This document shows positions 39,615-48,565 of a stretch of DNA of 64,000 nt, one piece after another (position 1 is the stretch's first letter; every line of letters starts with the position of its first letter). Both the position numbers and the translations under genes were made by a program. This DNA comes from CBFHND01 sp965657085 (GTDB taxonomy: Bacteria; Pseudomonadota; Alphaproteobacteria; Rhodobacterales; Rhodobacteraceae): positions 1-64,000 of the forward strand of contig CBFHND010000009.1 in assembly GCA_965657085.1 (NCBI GenBank), given 5' to 3'. The notes beneath the pieces were generated by a model. It was not told the origin of the DNA. It saw only the letters and a list, made by a program, of their open reading frames with translations, and searched no databases.

Positions 39615-41159
39615 TCAGGGTGCGCGGCGACTTTGAATGGCGGGCGCGTCCTGAAGCTTTGCTTCGTGGGCACGCATCCAGTTCAACGTTTGTTCGAAGG
39701 GCATGGGTTTTCCAATGCCAAAACCCTGTACATGATCACAGCCCAATTGTGCCAAAAGCGCATGTTCGCCCACGGTCTCTACCCCTTCGGCCAGGGTTTC
39801 CACTTTCAACCGCTCTGCCATGGTCAGGATTGCGCTGATCATGCGCTGTTGTTCGGGATCGCGGTCGGCTTTCATCACGAAACTGCGGTCGATCTTGATC
39901 CGGCTGACAGAAAACCGCCGGATCGCGGCAATAGAGGCGTTGCCGGTGCCAAAATCATCCAGATCGATGCGACAGCCCAATGCACCCAGCCCGTTGAGAT
40001 TGCGGCAGACCACGTCATCGGGTGCGCTTGTCACCACGGTTTCCAGAACCTCGACCGAAAGTCGGTCGGGGGACAGGTCAAACCGATCCAGTTCCCAGCT
40101 GACTTTTTCGACAAGTCGGGGATTGCGCAATTCGCAGGTGGCAAAGTTTACGCCGACTTGTGGCACCATTGCGCCCGCCGCGTCCCAGGCCTTCAATGCG
40201 GTAAAGGTGTGATACATCATCACTTCGGACAACCGCTCCAAAAGCCCTGCATCCTCGAGGGCGGGCAGGAACTCGGGCGGTGGGACGATACCGCGTTCCG
40301 GATGCACCCAGCGCGCCAGCGCCTCGAATCCCGTCACCTTGCCGGTGTCTGTTGAAATCTGGGGTTGGAACCACGGTTGGATGTGCCCGGTCTCCAGCGC
40401 TTCGGCGGCTTCGTCCCGCAGAGCGCGGCGCACGGTCTTTGCGCGGTGCATTTCCTCGGAATAGGCGCGGATGGTCGATGGGCCAAGGCGTCGTGCCTCG
40501 GTCAGCGCTGTGCCGGTTGCCTTCAACCATGCATCTCCGCCCGGCGCAGGGCACCGGCTGTGCAGACAGAAACCCACAGCGACTGTCATGTAGATGGTGG
40601 TGCCATCGACCGAAATCGGCTCTTCGATTGATGACTGAATCCGGCTGGCCATCTGGATGCAAATCTCAAGATCCATCTGCGGCGTAGGTGCTACACAAAT
40701 CGCAAACCGGTTGTCACCGATGCGCGCAACAACATCATGCTGGCGCAGGCAAGCCACGATCCGTTCGCCGACGCGCTGCACGACGGCATCGGCGGCGGTC
40801 TGGCCGTGCTGATCCAGCAGCGCTGAAAAATCATCAAGTTCGAGAAAAATCAGCGACGATCGCAGTTGTTGGTCCTGCGTGTCCTGCCACATTCTGCGCA
40901 CCATCTCTTCGAAGTGTTCGCGGGACAGAAGCCCGCTGAGCGTGTCGCGCAGCACAGTTTGCGGTGGTTTGGCGATGGATCCTGACAGAAGTACAAGCAC
41001 CGGCAACACAAGTGCCAGAGACACGAACATGCCTTCGCCCCCCATCCAATAGGCCGCCAGCAATCCCGCCGCGACAAAGGCCACCCCTTGCGGACCGCTC
41101 AACGCGTGATTGGTCGCGAGGCGTAATTTCTGAAAGATCCTGCCCGGTCGGAAAGACAT
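39615..41159 (-). CDS. EAL-domain phosphodiesterase with degenerate GGDEF domain
   Basis: A 514-aa membrane protein: two helices near the N-terminus (about 20-65), a GGDEF-type domain whose signature is GDNRF in ARIGDNRFAICV, so no cyclase activity is expected, then an EAL domain with key residues kept: EAL in FEALARW, the metal-site DDFGTGNASI, KIDRSFV, and AEGVET. It therefore probably hydrolyses cyclic di-GMP, perhaps with the dead GGDEF as a GTP sensor. The start at 41159 follows GAGGG; the frame extends to 41204. Confidence 0.88.
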   Translation of the reverse strand: MSFRPGRIFQKLRLATNHALSGPQGVAFVAAGLLAAYWMGGEGMFVSLALVLPVLVLLSGSIAKPPQTVLRDTLSGLLSREHFEEMVRRMWQDTQDQQLRSSLIFLELDDFSALLDQHGQTAADAVVQRVGERIVACLRQHDVVARIGDNRFAICVAPTPQMDLEICIQMASRIQSSIEEPISVDGTTIYMTVAVGFCLHSRCPAPGGDAWLKATGTALTEARRLGPSTIRAYSEEMHRAKTVRRALRDEAAEALETGHIQPWFQPQISTDTGKVTGFEALARWVHPERGIVPPPEFLPALEDAGLLERLSEVMMYHTFTALKAWDAAGAMVPQVGVNFATCELRNPRLVEKVSWELDRFDLSPDRLSVEVLETVVTSAPDDVVCRNLNGLGALGCRIDLDDFGTGNASIAAIRRFSVSRIKIDRSFVMKADRDPEQQRMISAILTMAERLKVETLAEGVETVGEHALLAQLGCDHVQGFGIGKPMPFEQTLNWMRAHEAKLQDAPAIQSRRAP

Positions 41160-41233
41160 TGATGGCCCTCTTGCATGGCGGTGCACATCTGCACCAACAC
41201 TCAAGCGATAAAAGGCCAGCCGTAAGCTCTGCG

Positions 41234-42115
41234 TTAACGCAGCTTTGGAATTTGGCTGCTGTTTTCTTCAAATTGTTCGGAAGTTGTTTCGGTGTCGCGC
41301 GTCAGACCGGCAAAATCAAAGAGCTTTGGGTCCAGCAGGTGTGAAGGTCGCGCGTTCATCAACGCGCGGAACATGACCTGCCTGCGACCCGGACTGTTGG
41401 CCTCCCAGCCGTCGAGGATCTGCTTGACCTGTTGCCGCTGAAGGCCGTCCTGACTGCCACACAGATCGCAGGGAATGATCGGGTATTGCATGGCACGCGC
41501 GAATTTTTCGCAATCGGCTTCGGCCACATGGGCGAGGGGCCGGTAGACGAACAGATCACCTTCTTCGTTGACCAGTTTGGGTGGCATCGTGGCCAGACGC
41601 CCGCCGTGAAAGAGGTTCATAAAAAAGGTTTCCAGAATGTCGTCGCGGTGGTGTCCCAGAACCACGGCGCTGCACCCTTCCTCGCGCGCGACACGGTACA
41701 GATGCCCCCGCCGCAGCCGCGAACACAACGCACAGAACGTACGCCCCTGCGGCACCTTATCGACGACCACGGAATAGGTATCCTGATATTCAATGCGGTG
41801 TTCGACACCCATCTTTTCCAGAAATGCGGGCAGCACGGTCGCGGGGAATCCGGGCTGTCCCTGATCAAGGTTGCAGGCCAGAATATCGACCGGCAAAAGG
41901 CCCCGCCATTTCAGTTCGAACAGGATCGCCAGCAAGGTATAGCTGTCCTTGCCGCCCGACAGACACACCAACCAGCGCGCGCCGGGTTCGATCATGCCGT
42001 ACTGGTCGACGGCCTCGCGCACGTGGCGCACCAGCCGCTTGCGCAGCTTGCGGAACTCGGTGCTTTGCGGGGCACCGGCAAAGAGCGGGTGGATATCGTC
42101 AGCGATGTCTTTCAT
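41234..42115 (-). CDS. ttcA: tRNA 2-thiocytidine(32) synthetase TtcA
   Basis: A 293-aa ATP-dependent tRNA thiolase. PP-loop CLSGGKDSYTLL, two CxxC pairs CALCSRLRRG and CDLCGSQDG for the Fe-S cluster, and GHHRDDILETFFMNLFHGG. The ATG at 42115 is chosen over a TTG at 42136. A 14-bp perfect palindrome CTGCGTTAACGCAG (41229-41242) covers the stop codon. It is followed on the same strand by the EAL gene. Confidence 0.94.
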   Translation of the reverse strand: MKDIADDIHPLFAGAPQSTEFRKLRKRLVRHVREAVDQYGMIEPGARWLVCLSGGKDSYTLLAILFELKWRGLLPVDILACNLDQGQPGFPATVLPAFLEKMGVEHRIEYQDTYSVVVDKVPQGRTFCALCSRLRRGHLYRVAREEGCSAVVLGHHRDDILETFFMNLFHGGRLATMPPKLVNEEGDLFVYRPLAHVAEADCEKFARAMQYPIIPCDLCGSQDGLQRQQVKQILDGWEANSPGRRQVMFRALMNARPSHLLDPKLFDFAGLTRDTETTSEQFEENSSQIPKLR

Positions 42116-42251
42116 GGCGTCCCGTCTATCGCGCAAATCCGCCCGTTTCCAGCATCGGTTGCAGGGTTCAGCCCGTGATTGTCATTTTTTGACCAATTGG
42201 GCTATTCTCAATTCGATTGATTGCCAACTGCATTTGAAAAGGACCCATACC

Positions 42252-43778
42252 ATGCCCACAATCATTGAAACCGACCGGACAACCACACGCAGCCTGAATG
42301 CTGATGATATCCTGTTCATCGGACAGGACGTGTCGATCGTCAGCACCGAGAACGAAGGGATCAATGCGGGGTCCGTGTCTGACACTGATGTGCACATCAC
42401 GGTTATGGGCACAGTTCTGGCTTTGGATCAAACAGACGCGGATTCCAACGACGGTCTGGGGATTGACATGGGGGGCGCGCAAAGCTCGCTGTTCATCGGC
42501 GAAACCGGTTTGGTGCAGGCATTTAAGGACGCAATATTACTGAGTGGGGCGTTGAGCGTGGGCACCAACTATGGAACAGTTATCAGCCTGACAGGGTATG
42601 GCGTCACGACGGATGGCGATATCGTCTTCACAAACCACGGTACCATCTCTGCGGCACAGGGCTATGCGTTCCGTATCAACAACGATGACTTGATCATAAA
42701 CCACGGTCAGGCTTCGGGTGAATCCGCTGTTAACTGGAGCACTGCCGACAATGCCGAATTCATCAACTACGGGTCTGTCACAACGGCTGAATCTCTCTAT
42801 GGCATGTTCATCTTTGCAACCGATGATTATTTGATCGCCAATCATGGAACCTATTTCGGTAGTCGCATATTCACGCAAACATCCACCGGCAAAATCCTGA
42901 ATACGGGAACGATGGAGTTTTGGGACGGTGATATCGGTCTTTCTCTGGCTTTTGGAGTCAACGAAACACAGGTCGAAAACCACGGAACGATCCGCACTGA
43001 TTCAATCGCGATTGCGATGGGAGCCGGGATAGACTCAATCATCAACACCGGGCTGATTGTCGGTGAAGTCATTATGGGTGGCGGAACGAATTACCTGTTG
43101 AACCTTGGTGACATTGTCGGAGACGTGAGCGCAACCAGCGGGACCGATGAATTCATCAACCATGGCGCCATCGTCGGAGACGTGTCGTTGGGAAGTGAGG
43201 CGGACATATATCGAGGCCGTGGCGAAGTCTATGGCGCGGTCAGCGGCGGGACCGGCGACGATGTCATGCTGGGCGGCGCGTTTGACGACGTTTTCCTTGG
43301 CGAAGATGACGAAGACACCCTGCGCGGGCGCGATGGCGATGACTACCTGGATGGTGGCAACCAGAATGATGTGATCTATGGCCAGCGTGGCGACGATACG
43401 ATCATCGGCGGCAACGGATCGGACGATCTGCGCGGCGGTGCGGGCGACGATGACATCAGCGGCAGCAAGGGCGTGGACACGATCAACGGCGGTCGGGGCA
43501 ATGACACCATGGAAGGCGGTTCGGGCGTAGATACCTTCGTGATCACCCGGTCGGCCGACCACGATATCATCAAGAATTTCGTCGATGGCGAGGATCTGAT
43601 CGACATTTCCGCCTTTGGCATCCGGTCCTCGGATTTCGGCACCACAATTCTGGCAGCGGCGTCCAATGCGGGGGGCGGCGATACGTTGATCGATCTGTCC
43701 CAGGTGGGGGGCAATGGCACGCTCTTGATCGAAGGGCTGGCCTTTACCGATCTGAATTCGGCCGATTTTATCTTCTAA
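42252..43778 (+). CDS. RTX calcium-binding repeat protein, probably type I secreted
   Basis: A 508-aa protein without signal peptide. Residues about 1-330 carry irregular 20-30-residue units each ending in an N-x-G-T/x-I turn (FTNHGTISA, FINYGSVTTA, LIANHGTYF, ILNTGTMEF, VENHGTIRT, IINTGLIVGEV, FINHGAIVGDV), like a beta-solenoid passenger. Residues 332-430 are eleven nonapeptides of GGxGxDxUx type (GGTGDDVML to GGSGVDTFV), the calcium-binding RTX block. The C-terminal 78 residues (DHDIIKNFVDGEDLIDISAF onward) match the end of RTX proteins recognised by type I export. No transporter genes are in the window. Confidence 0.85.
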   Translation: MPTIIETDRTTTRSLNADDILFIGQDVSIVSTENEGINAGSVSDTDVHITVMGTVLALDQTDADSNDGLGIDMGGAQSSLFIGETGLVQAFKDAILLSGALSVGTNYGTVISLTGYGVTTDGDIVFTNHGTISAAQGYAFRINNDDLIINHGQASGESAVNWSTADNAEFINYGSVTTAESLYGMFIFATDDYLIANHGTYFGSRIFTQTSTGKILNTGTMEFWDGDIGLSLAFGVNETQVENHGTIRTDSIAIAMGAGIDSIINTGLIVGEVIMGGGTNYLLNLGDIVGDVSATSGTDEFINHGAIVGDVSLGSEADIYRGRGEVYGAVSGGTGDDVMLGGAFDDVFLGEDDEDTLRGRDGDDYLDGGNQNDVIYGQRGDDTIIGGNGSDDLRGGAGDDDISGSKGVDTINGGRGNDTMEGGSGVDTFVITRSADHDIIKNFVDGEDLIDISAFGIRSSDFGTTILAAASNAGGGDTLIDLSQVGGNGTLLIEGLAFTDLNSADFIF

Positions 43779-43823
43779 CTGTATTCTGCACCTGCCAGCA
43801 CAAGAAGCCGGTGGCCGGAACGG

Positions 43824-44060
43824 CTACCGATGTGGCTCGTCGTCGGGCACCGGGTCGTATCCTTCGCCGCCAAAGGGATGGCAGCGCGCGATCCGGCGCG
43901 CGGCCAACCAACCGCCTTTGATGGCGCCGTGCTTTTCCAGAGCTTCCAGCGCATAGGCGCTGCAGGTCGGCTGGTAGCGGCAGTTGAACCCGACCCAGGG
44001 GCTGAAGATCAGCCTGTAGGCTTTGACCGGCAAGGCCAGCACATGCGCAAAGGGGGTCAT
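43824..44060 (-). CDS. yidD: Membrane protein insertion efficiency factor YidD
   Basis: YidD (78 aa): FAHVLALPVKAYRLIFSPWV, CRYQPTCSAYALEALEKHG and RRIARCHPFGGEGYDPVP are diagnostic, with the three conserved cysteines. It starts in the stop codon of rnpA (ATGA). Normally followed by yidC, but here yidC is beyond the RTX, ttcA and EAL genes. Confidence 0.94.
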   Translation of the reverse strand: MTPFAHVLALPVKAYRLIFSPWVGFNCRYQPTCSAYALEALEKHGAIKGGWLAARRIARCHPFGGEGYDPVPDDEPHR

Positions 44061-44455
44061 TCTGGATGCTCCTGCAGGGCGGCGCGCAGGTCTTTGCGCA
44101 TCTGGGCCAGATCCCGTGTGGCGGTGACATCCGCGCGCCCGATCAGCACGTAGTCGTATCCGGCACGCCCGTATTGCGGCAATTCAAGCCGCGCAATCTC
44201 GCGCAGGCGGCGTTTGGCGCGGTTGCGGGCCACGGCATTGCCGACCTTCTTGGAACAGGTAAAGCCAACGCGCATGGGCGCATCATCGCCCCGTTTGCGG
44301 ATCTGTATCACGAAACCGGGGGTCACCTTGCGCGGCGCACGGGCCGCACGCAGAAAATAGGAACGTTTCTTGAGGATGTCCAAACGCGAAGACCCCGCCG
44401 AAGGCAGGTCCGCATCAGCGTGATCGCTGTGGGCGGAGGCCTCCGGCGGGGTCAT
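44057..44455 (-). CDS. rnpA: Ribonuclease P protein component
   Basis: RnpA (132 aa), which helps the RNase P RNA cleave tRNA 5' leaders. Signature RVGFTCSKKVGNAVARNRAK followed by RRLREIARL (RNR motif). A 20-residue acidic Ser/Ala/His-rich extension precedes SRLDILKKRSYFLRAARAPR, longer than most RnpA, so a start further in is possible. It lies 23 nt after rpmH. Confidence 0.93.
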   Translation of the reverse strand: MTPPEASAHSDHADADLPSAGSSRLDILKKRSYFLRAARAPRKVTPGFVIQIRKRGDDAPMRVGFTCSKKVGNAVARNRAKRRLREIARLELPQYGRAGYDYVLIGRADVTATRDLAQMRKDLRAALQEHPE

Positions 44456-44478
44456 GTTGTCAAACCTGACGCGCGTGC

Positions 44479-44613
44479 TTACGCGCTCAGCGACTTCCGG
44501 CCACGTGCGCGACGTGCATTCAGAATCTTGCGGCCCGCTTTGGTGGCCATACGCGCACGGAAACCATGGCGCCGCTTGCGCACGAGGTTGCTTGGTTGGT
44601 AGGTGCGTTTCAT
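44479..44613 (-). CDS. rpmH: 50S ribosomal protein L34
   Basis: A 44-codon gene on the minus strand: [44 protein letters not shown]. Complete and typical L34, one of the smallest ribosomal proteins. GGAG lies about 12 nt upstream. First gene of rpmH-rnpA-yidD; a promoter is visible at 44683-44711. Confidence 0.98.
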
Positions 44614-44913
44614 CGCTCCGTCTCCATCTTGATCGGCCAGGCGCGCGGAATCGCTGCGGGGCCGCTTGTGTTCGAAGCCCGTCCTCTAAACCCCGCTGCG
44701 GGGCAAGTCAAACCCCTTGGGCCGCAAAATCGCTTCTCGTTGCAACAAAACGCGCGCCGGACGGTCGGCTTTGTTTCAACACACCATCAAAGCCACCACT
44801 TTGACCCCTAAATGCATCACCGGGCATCAAGCGCGCGTGATCGCCGGGTGTGATGCCTCGCAAAGTGCGCATCTTCCATGTCAATTGAAACCCGAACCGC
44901 CAAAGGCGACACT
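44614..44913. other. 300-nt divergent intergenic region
   Basis: It separates rpmH (minus) from the TVP38 gene (plus) and holds the rpmH promoter. No DnaA boxes of the TTATNCACA type, so nothing supports an origin here despite the rpmH neighbourhood. Confidence 0.5.
44683..44711 (-). promoter_or_regulatory. sigma70-type promoter of rpmH
   Basis: Minus strand: -35 TTGACT (complement of 44706-44711), 17-nt spacer, -10 TAGAGG (complement of 44683-44688). The spacer holds the palindrome CCCCGCAGCGGGG, which could be a regulator site or a chance feature. The leader would be about 65 nt. Confidence 0.5.
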
Positions 44914-45672
44914 ATGTCAGATATGACCCAAGACACCGGCCCCGCACAGACATCCGACAAAGCGTCGGGATGGACCAGAAAGCTGCCCCTGATTGCAATC
45001 GTGATCGTTGCGGCGATCGGGGCCTTTACCTTGCGCGATTATCTCAGCTTCGAGACCTTGCGCGACAACCGCCTTGCGTTGCTGGAATTCCGCGATGCGA
45101 ATTATGCGCTCAGCGTGCTGGGCTTTGTCTTGGCCTATGTGCTGATCGTGGCGTTTTCGCTGCCCGGTGCCACCATCGCCACGCTCACGGGTGGGTTTCT
45201 GTTTGGCACGGTCTTTGGCACGACGTTCAACGTCACGGGCGCCACCATCGGCGCCACGCTGATCTTTCTGGCTGCGCGGTATGGGCTGGGCGCGCAGCTG
45301 GGCGCGCGCATGGAGGCATCGAAGGGTGCGGTGAAAAGAATCAAGGATGGGATCGACGAAAACCAGTGGTCGATGTTGTTCCTGATCCGGCTGGTGCCCG
45401 TGGTGCCGTTCTTCGTGGCCAACCTTGTGCCGGCCTTCATGCAGGTGCCGCTGCATCGCTATGTGGTATCGACCTTTTTCGGCATCATGCCCGGTGCCTT
45501 GGTCTTTACCTCGGTGGGCGCAGGCCTGGGCGAGGTGTTTGAACGCGGTGAGACGCCTGATCTGGGGATCATCTTCGCGCCGCACGTGCTCTTGCCGATC
45601 CTTGGGCTGGCGGCACTGTCGGCCCTGCCCATCATCCTCAAGGCCGTCACCGGCAAGAAAGACCTGACATAA
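44914..45672 (+). CDS. TVP38/TMEM64 (VTT-domain) membrane protein
   Basis: A 252-aa DedA-related protein with about six helices. VTT-type text: VAFSLPGATIATLTGGFLFG, the re-entrant GATIGATLIFLAARYGLG, and RLVPVVPFFVANLVPAFMQV. Relatives are linked to lipid or metal handling in the membrane. The start at 44914 uses AAAGG 9 nt upstream; ATG 44878 is the alternative. The stop overlaps the next start (TAATG), so it is made together with the flavoprotein. Confidence 0.88.
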   Translation: MSDMTQDTGPAQTSDKASGWTRKLPLIAIVIVAAIGAFTLRDYLSFETLRDNRLALLEFRDANYALSVLGFVLAYVLIVAFSLPGATIATLTGGFLFGTVFGTTFNVTGATIGATLIFLAARYGLGAQLGARMEASKGAVKRIKDGIDENQWSMLFLIRLVPVVPFFVANLVPAFMQVPLHRYVVSTFFGIMPGALVFTSVGAGLGEVFERGETPDLGIIFAPHVLLPILGLAALSALPIILKAVTGKKDLT

Positions 45673-47090
45673 TGAACAAGATCAAAACCGATATCCTGAT
45701 CATCGGTGCGGGATCGGGCGGATTGTCCGTGGCTGCGGGCGCCTCGCAGATGGGGGCGGATGTTGTCCTGCTCGAAGGGCACAAGATGGGCGGCGATTGC
45801 CTGAACTATGGCTGCGTCCCCTCCAAGGCGCTGATCGCCAGCGGCAAGGCCGCCTATGGTCAACGTCACAGCGCGCAATACGGCGTCGCAGACGCGGCGG
45901 GCGATACCGACTATGCCGCGGCCAAGGATCACGTGGCCGATGTGATCGCCCAGATCGAACCCGTGGACAGTCAGGAACGCTTTGAAGGGTTCGGCGTGCG
46001 GGTGATCCGCGAATTTGGACGGTTCGTGGATGACCGCACGGTCGAGGCCGGTGATTTTTCGATCACGGCCCGCCGTATTGTCATCGCCACGGGGTCCGCG
46101 CCCCTGGTGCCGCCCATTCCGGGGTTGGACAGCGTACCCTACCTGACCAACGAAACGCTTTTTGAGCTGCGCGAAAAACCCGATCATCTGCTGGTCGTGG
46201 GTGGCGGCCCCATCGGTATGGAGATGGCGCAGGCGCATATCCGGCTGGGCAGCAAAGTCACGGTTATCGAAGGCGCCAAGGCGCTGGGCAATGATGATCC
46301 GGAGCTGGCAGAGGTGGTGTTGCAATCCCTGCGCGACGAAGGCGTCGAGATCGCCGAGGACGCATTGGCCGCTGAAGTGCGCGGCAGCGCGGGTGCGGTC
46401 GAGATTGAGACCAAGGACGGCCGCGTCTTCAAGGGATCGCACATCCTCATGGCGGTGGGACGCAAGACCAACACCGACAAGCTGAACCTCGAGGCCGCTG
46501 GGATCGAGACGACCCAGCGCGGCATCAAGGTCGATGCGGGCCTGCGCACCTCCAACCGCCGGGTCTATGCGATTGGCGATGTGGCGGGCGGGCTGCAATT
46601 CACCCATGTGGCGGGCTATCATGCGGGCGTGATCATCCGCTCGATGCTCTTCGCGCTGCCCTCCAAGGCGAAGACGGCGCATATCCCCTGGGCGACCTAC
46701 ACCGACCCGGAACTGGCACAGGTGGGCCTGACCGAGGCGCAGGCGCGCGCGGCACATGGCAACAGGCTGGAGGTGGTGCGCTTTGACTATCACCACAACG
46801 ACCGCGCCATCGCCGAACGCAAGACCAAGGGGTTTATCAAGGTGATGGTGGTCAAGGGACGGCCCGTGGGCGCGTCCATCGTCGGCTATCAGGCTGGCGA
46901 ATTGATCAACCTCTGGGCGCTGGCGCTGGCCAACAACATGAAGATGTCGCAGATCGCCGCGATGGTGGCGCCGTATCCGACAATCGGCGAGGTCAACAAA
47001 CGCGCGGCGGGTGCCTATTTCACGCCGCGTCTCTTCGATAACCCCACCGTCAAACGTGTCGTTGGCCTTGTTCAGCGCTTCATTCCCTGA
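45672..47090 (+). CDS. MerA-like pyridine nucleotide-disulfide oxidoreductase
   Basis: A 472-aa flavoprotein. FAD motif GAGSGGLSVAAGA, redox-active disulfide in GGDCLNYGCVPSKAL, NAD(P) motif VGGGPIGMEMAQAHIRLG, second FAD motif VYAIGDVAGG, and a C-terminal dimerisation domain. It lacks the N-terminal heavy-metal domain and the paired C-terminal cysteines of true mercuric reductase, so it is better called a MerA-like or dihydrolipoamide-dehydrogenase-like enzyme. Fused by overlap to the TVP38 gene; the two are known to occur together in other bacteria. Confidence 0.88.
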   Translation: MNKIKTDILIIGAGSGGLSVAAGASQMGADVVLLEGHKMGGDCLNYGCVPSKALIASGKAAYGQRHSAQYGVADAAGDTDYAAAKDHVADVIAQIEPVDSQERFEGFGVRVIREFGRFVDDRTVEAGDFSITARRIVIATGSAPLVPPIPGLDSVPYLTNETLFELREKPDHLLVVGGGPIGMEMAQAHIRLGSKVTVIEGAKALGNDDPELAEVVLQSLRDEGVEIAEDALAAEVRGSAGAVEIETKDGRVFKGSHILMAVGRKTNTDKLNLEAAGIETTQRGIKVDAGLRTSNRRVYAIGDVAGGLQFTHVAGYHAGVIIRSMLFALPSKAKTAHIPWATYTDPELAQVGLTEAQARAAHGNRLEVVRFDYHHNDRAIAERKTKGFIKVMVVKGRPVGASIVGYQAGELINLWALALANNMKMSQIAAMVAPYPTIGEVNKRAAGAYFTPRLFDNPTVKRVVGLVQRFIP

Positions 47091-47103
47091 CAGGTTTCGC
47101 GCG

Positions 47104-48489
47104 ATGCTCAATTCACTGTCCGGCCGATTTCTGATCCTGACCACCATCTTTGTGATGCTGGCCGAGATTTTGATCTTTGTGCCGTCCATCGCGCGGTTCC
47201 GCGAAGACTACCTGCTCAGCCATCTTGAGCGTGCGCAGATCGCTTCTCTGGCGCTGCTCGCCGACGATATGCTGGATCAGGATCTTGAGCGGGAGCTTTT
47301 GGAGAACGCGGGCGTCTTCAACGTGGTGCTGCGCCGGGACGAGGTGCGCCAGTTGATGCTGTCGACGCCCATGCCACAGCCGATCTCGCAAACCTTCGAT
47401 CTGCGTGATGGCACCGCCATGGTGCTGATCCGCGATGCCATGGGCCGCCTTCTTGAGACAGACAACGAGGTGATAAGGGTGATTGGCGCGCCCCTGCGCG
47501 AAGCAGGGCTGCTGATCGAGGTGACAATGGAAACCGCGCCCCTGCGCGCCGCCATGATCGACTATGGGCTGCGCATTCTGGTGCTGTCGGCGGTGATTTC
47601 TGTCTTTACCGCCGTGCTACTGTTTCTGGCGGTGCGCGCCATTTTGGTCAAACCGATCAAGGGCGTGGTGGGGCATATGCAGAACTATGCCGCCGCCCCC
47701 GAGGACGCGCGCCGGGTGATCACACCCACCGCAGGCGTGCGCGAGCTGCGCGAGGCCGAAGAGGCGCTGAAGTCTCTCCAAACCGAACTGACGCAGGCCT
47801 TGCGCCAGAAAGAGCGATTGGCGCAACTTGGCAGTGCGGTCAGCAAGATCAGCCACGATTTGCGCAATATCCTCACCTCGGCCCAGTTGTTCACCGACCG
47901 GATCGAGAGTTCCGAAGACCCGCTGGTGCGGCGCATGGCGCCCAAGCTGGTGGGCTCGATCACCCGTGCGGTGCACCTGTGCGAAAGCACGCTGGCCTTT
48001 GGCAAGGCGGAAGAGCCCAGCCCGACGCTGGCCATCGTGCAACTCAGCGACATCGTGGCCGACGTGATCGACAGCGAGCGGCTGGCGGTGCAGGATTTCG
48101 ACCTCAGCTTTGCCGAGGACATTCCGGCATTGATGTCCGTCCGCGCGGACCCTGAACAGCTGTTCCGGGTTATCGCCAATCTCGTGCGCAACGCCCGTCA
48201 GGCGATCGTGGCCGCGGGTCAGCCGGGTGAAATCAACGTCTCTGCCCGCGAAGATGGCGATGCCTGGTGGATCGAGGTAACGGACACGGGGCCGGGCCTG
48301 CCGCCCACGGCACAAGAACACCTGTTCACACCGTTCCAGGGCAGCGCCCGCAAGGGTGGATCAGGCCTTGGGCTGGCCATCTCGCACGAGTTGATCCGTG
48401 GCCACGGCGGTACCCTCAGCTTGTCGCGCACCGGTCCCGAAGGCACGGCGTTCTGCATCCGACTGCCCAAAGGCGACGGCGCGATCTGA
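47104..48489 (+). CDS. Sensor histidine kinase
   Basis: A 461-aa membrane kinase. Helices about 7-25 and 158-182 enclose a periplasmic sensor of about 130 residues; a HAMP-like linker (KPIKGVVGHMQNYAAAPEDA), a coiled coil, HisKA with H251 in VSKISHDLRNIL, and HATPase_c with NLVRNARQAI, DTGPGLP and GGSGLGLAIS. The frame is open upstream into the flavoprotein gene; the ATG at 47104 is chosen from the first helix. No response regulator is adjacent. 13 nt after the flavoprotein, so probably the same transcript. Confidence 0.9.
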   Translation: MLNSLSGRFLILTTIFVMLAEILIFVPSIARFREDYLLSHLERAQIASLALLADDMLDQDLERELLENAGVFNVVLRRDEVRQLMLSTPMPQPISQTFDLRDGTAMVLIRDAMGRLLETDNEVIRVIGAPLREAGLLIEVTMETAPLRAAMIDYGLRILVLSAVISVFTAVLLFLAVRAILVKPIKGVVGHMQNYAAAPEDARRVITPTAGVRELREAEEALKSLQTELTQALRQKERLAQLGSAVSKISHDLRNILTSAQLFTDRIESSEDPLVRRMAPKLVGSITRAVHLCESTLAFGKAEEPSPTLAIVQLSDIVADVIDSERLAVQDFDLSFAEDIPALMSVRADPEQLFRVIANLVRNARQAIVAAGQPGEINVSAREDGDAWWIEVTDTGPGLPPTAQEHLFTPFQGSARKGGSGLGLAISHELIRGHGGTLSLSRTGPEGTAFCIRLPKGDGAI

Positions 48490-48526
48490 GCGATGTGCCC
48501 CGTGCGCGATTTTCTCGGATCAGGGC

Positions 48527-48555
48527 TTGCAACCGCGCGACATCAGGACTAAACC
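48527..48555 (+). promoter_or_regulatory. Candidate promoter of tRNA-Arg
   Basis: -35 TTGCAA (48527-48532), 17 nt, -10-like TAAACC (48550-48555), about 11 nt before the mature tRNA. A weak -10; supported mainly by position. Confidence 0.35.
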
Positions 48556-48565
48556 CCGCGCCAGT

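Noticed and set aside
43245..43541. CRISPR or tandem DNA repeat in the RTX coding region
   Set aside because: The periodicity is 27 nt and reflects RTX nonapeptides; units differ at DNA level and there are no spacers.
44614..44913. Replication origin near rpmH
   Set aside because: rpmH often lies near oriC, but no DnaA boxes, AT-rich unwinding stretch or dnaA/dnaN genes are present.
45672..47090. True mercuric reductase
   Set aside because: The N-terminal heavy-metal domain and C-terminal vicinal cysteines are missing, and no mer genes are nearby.
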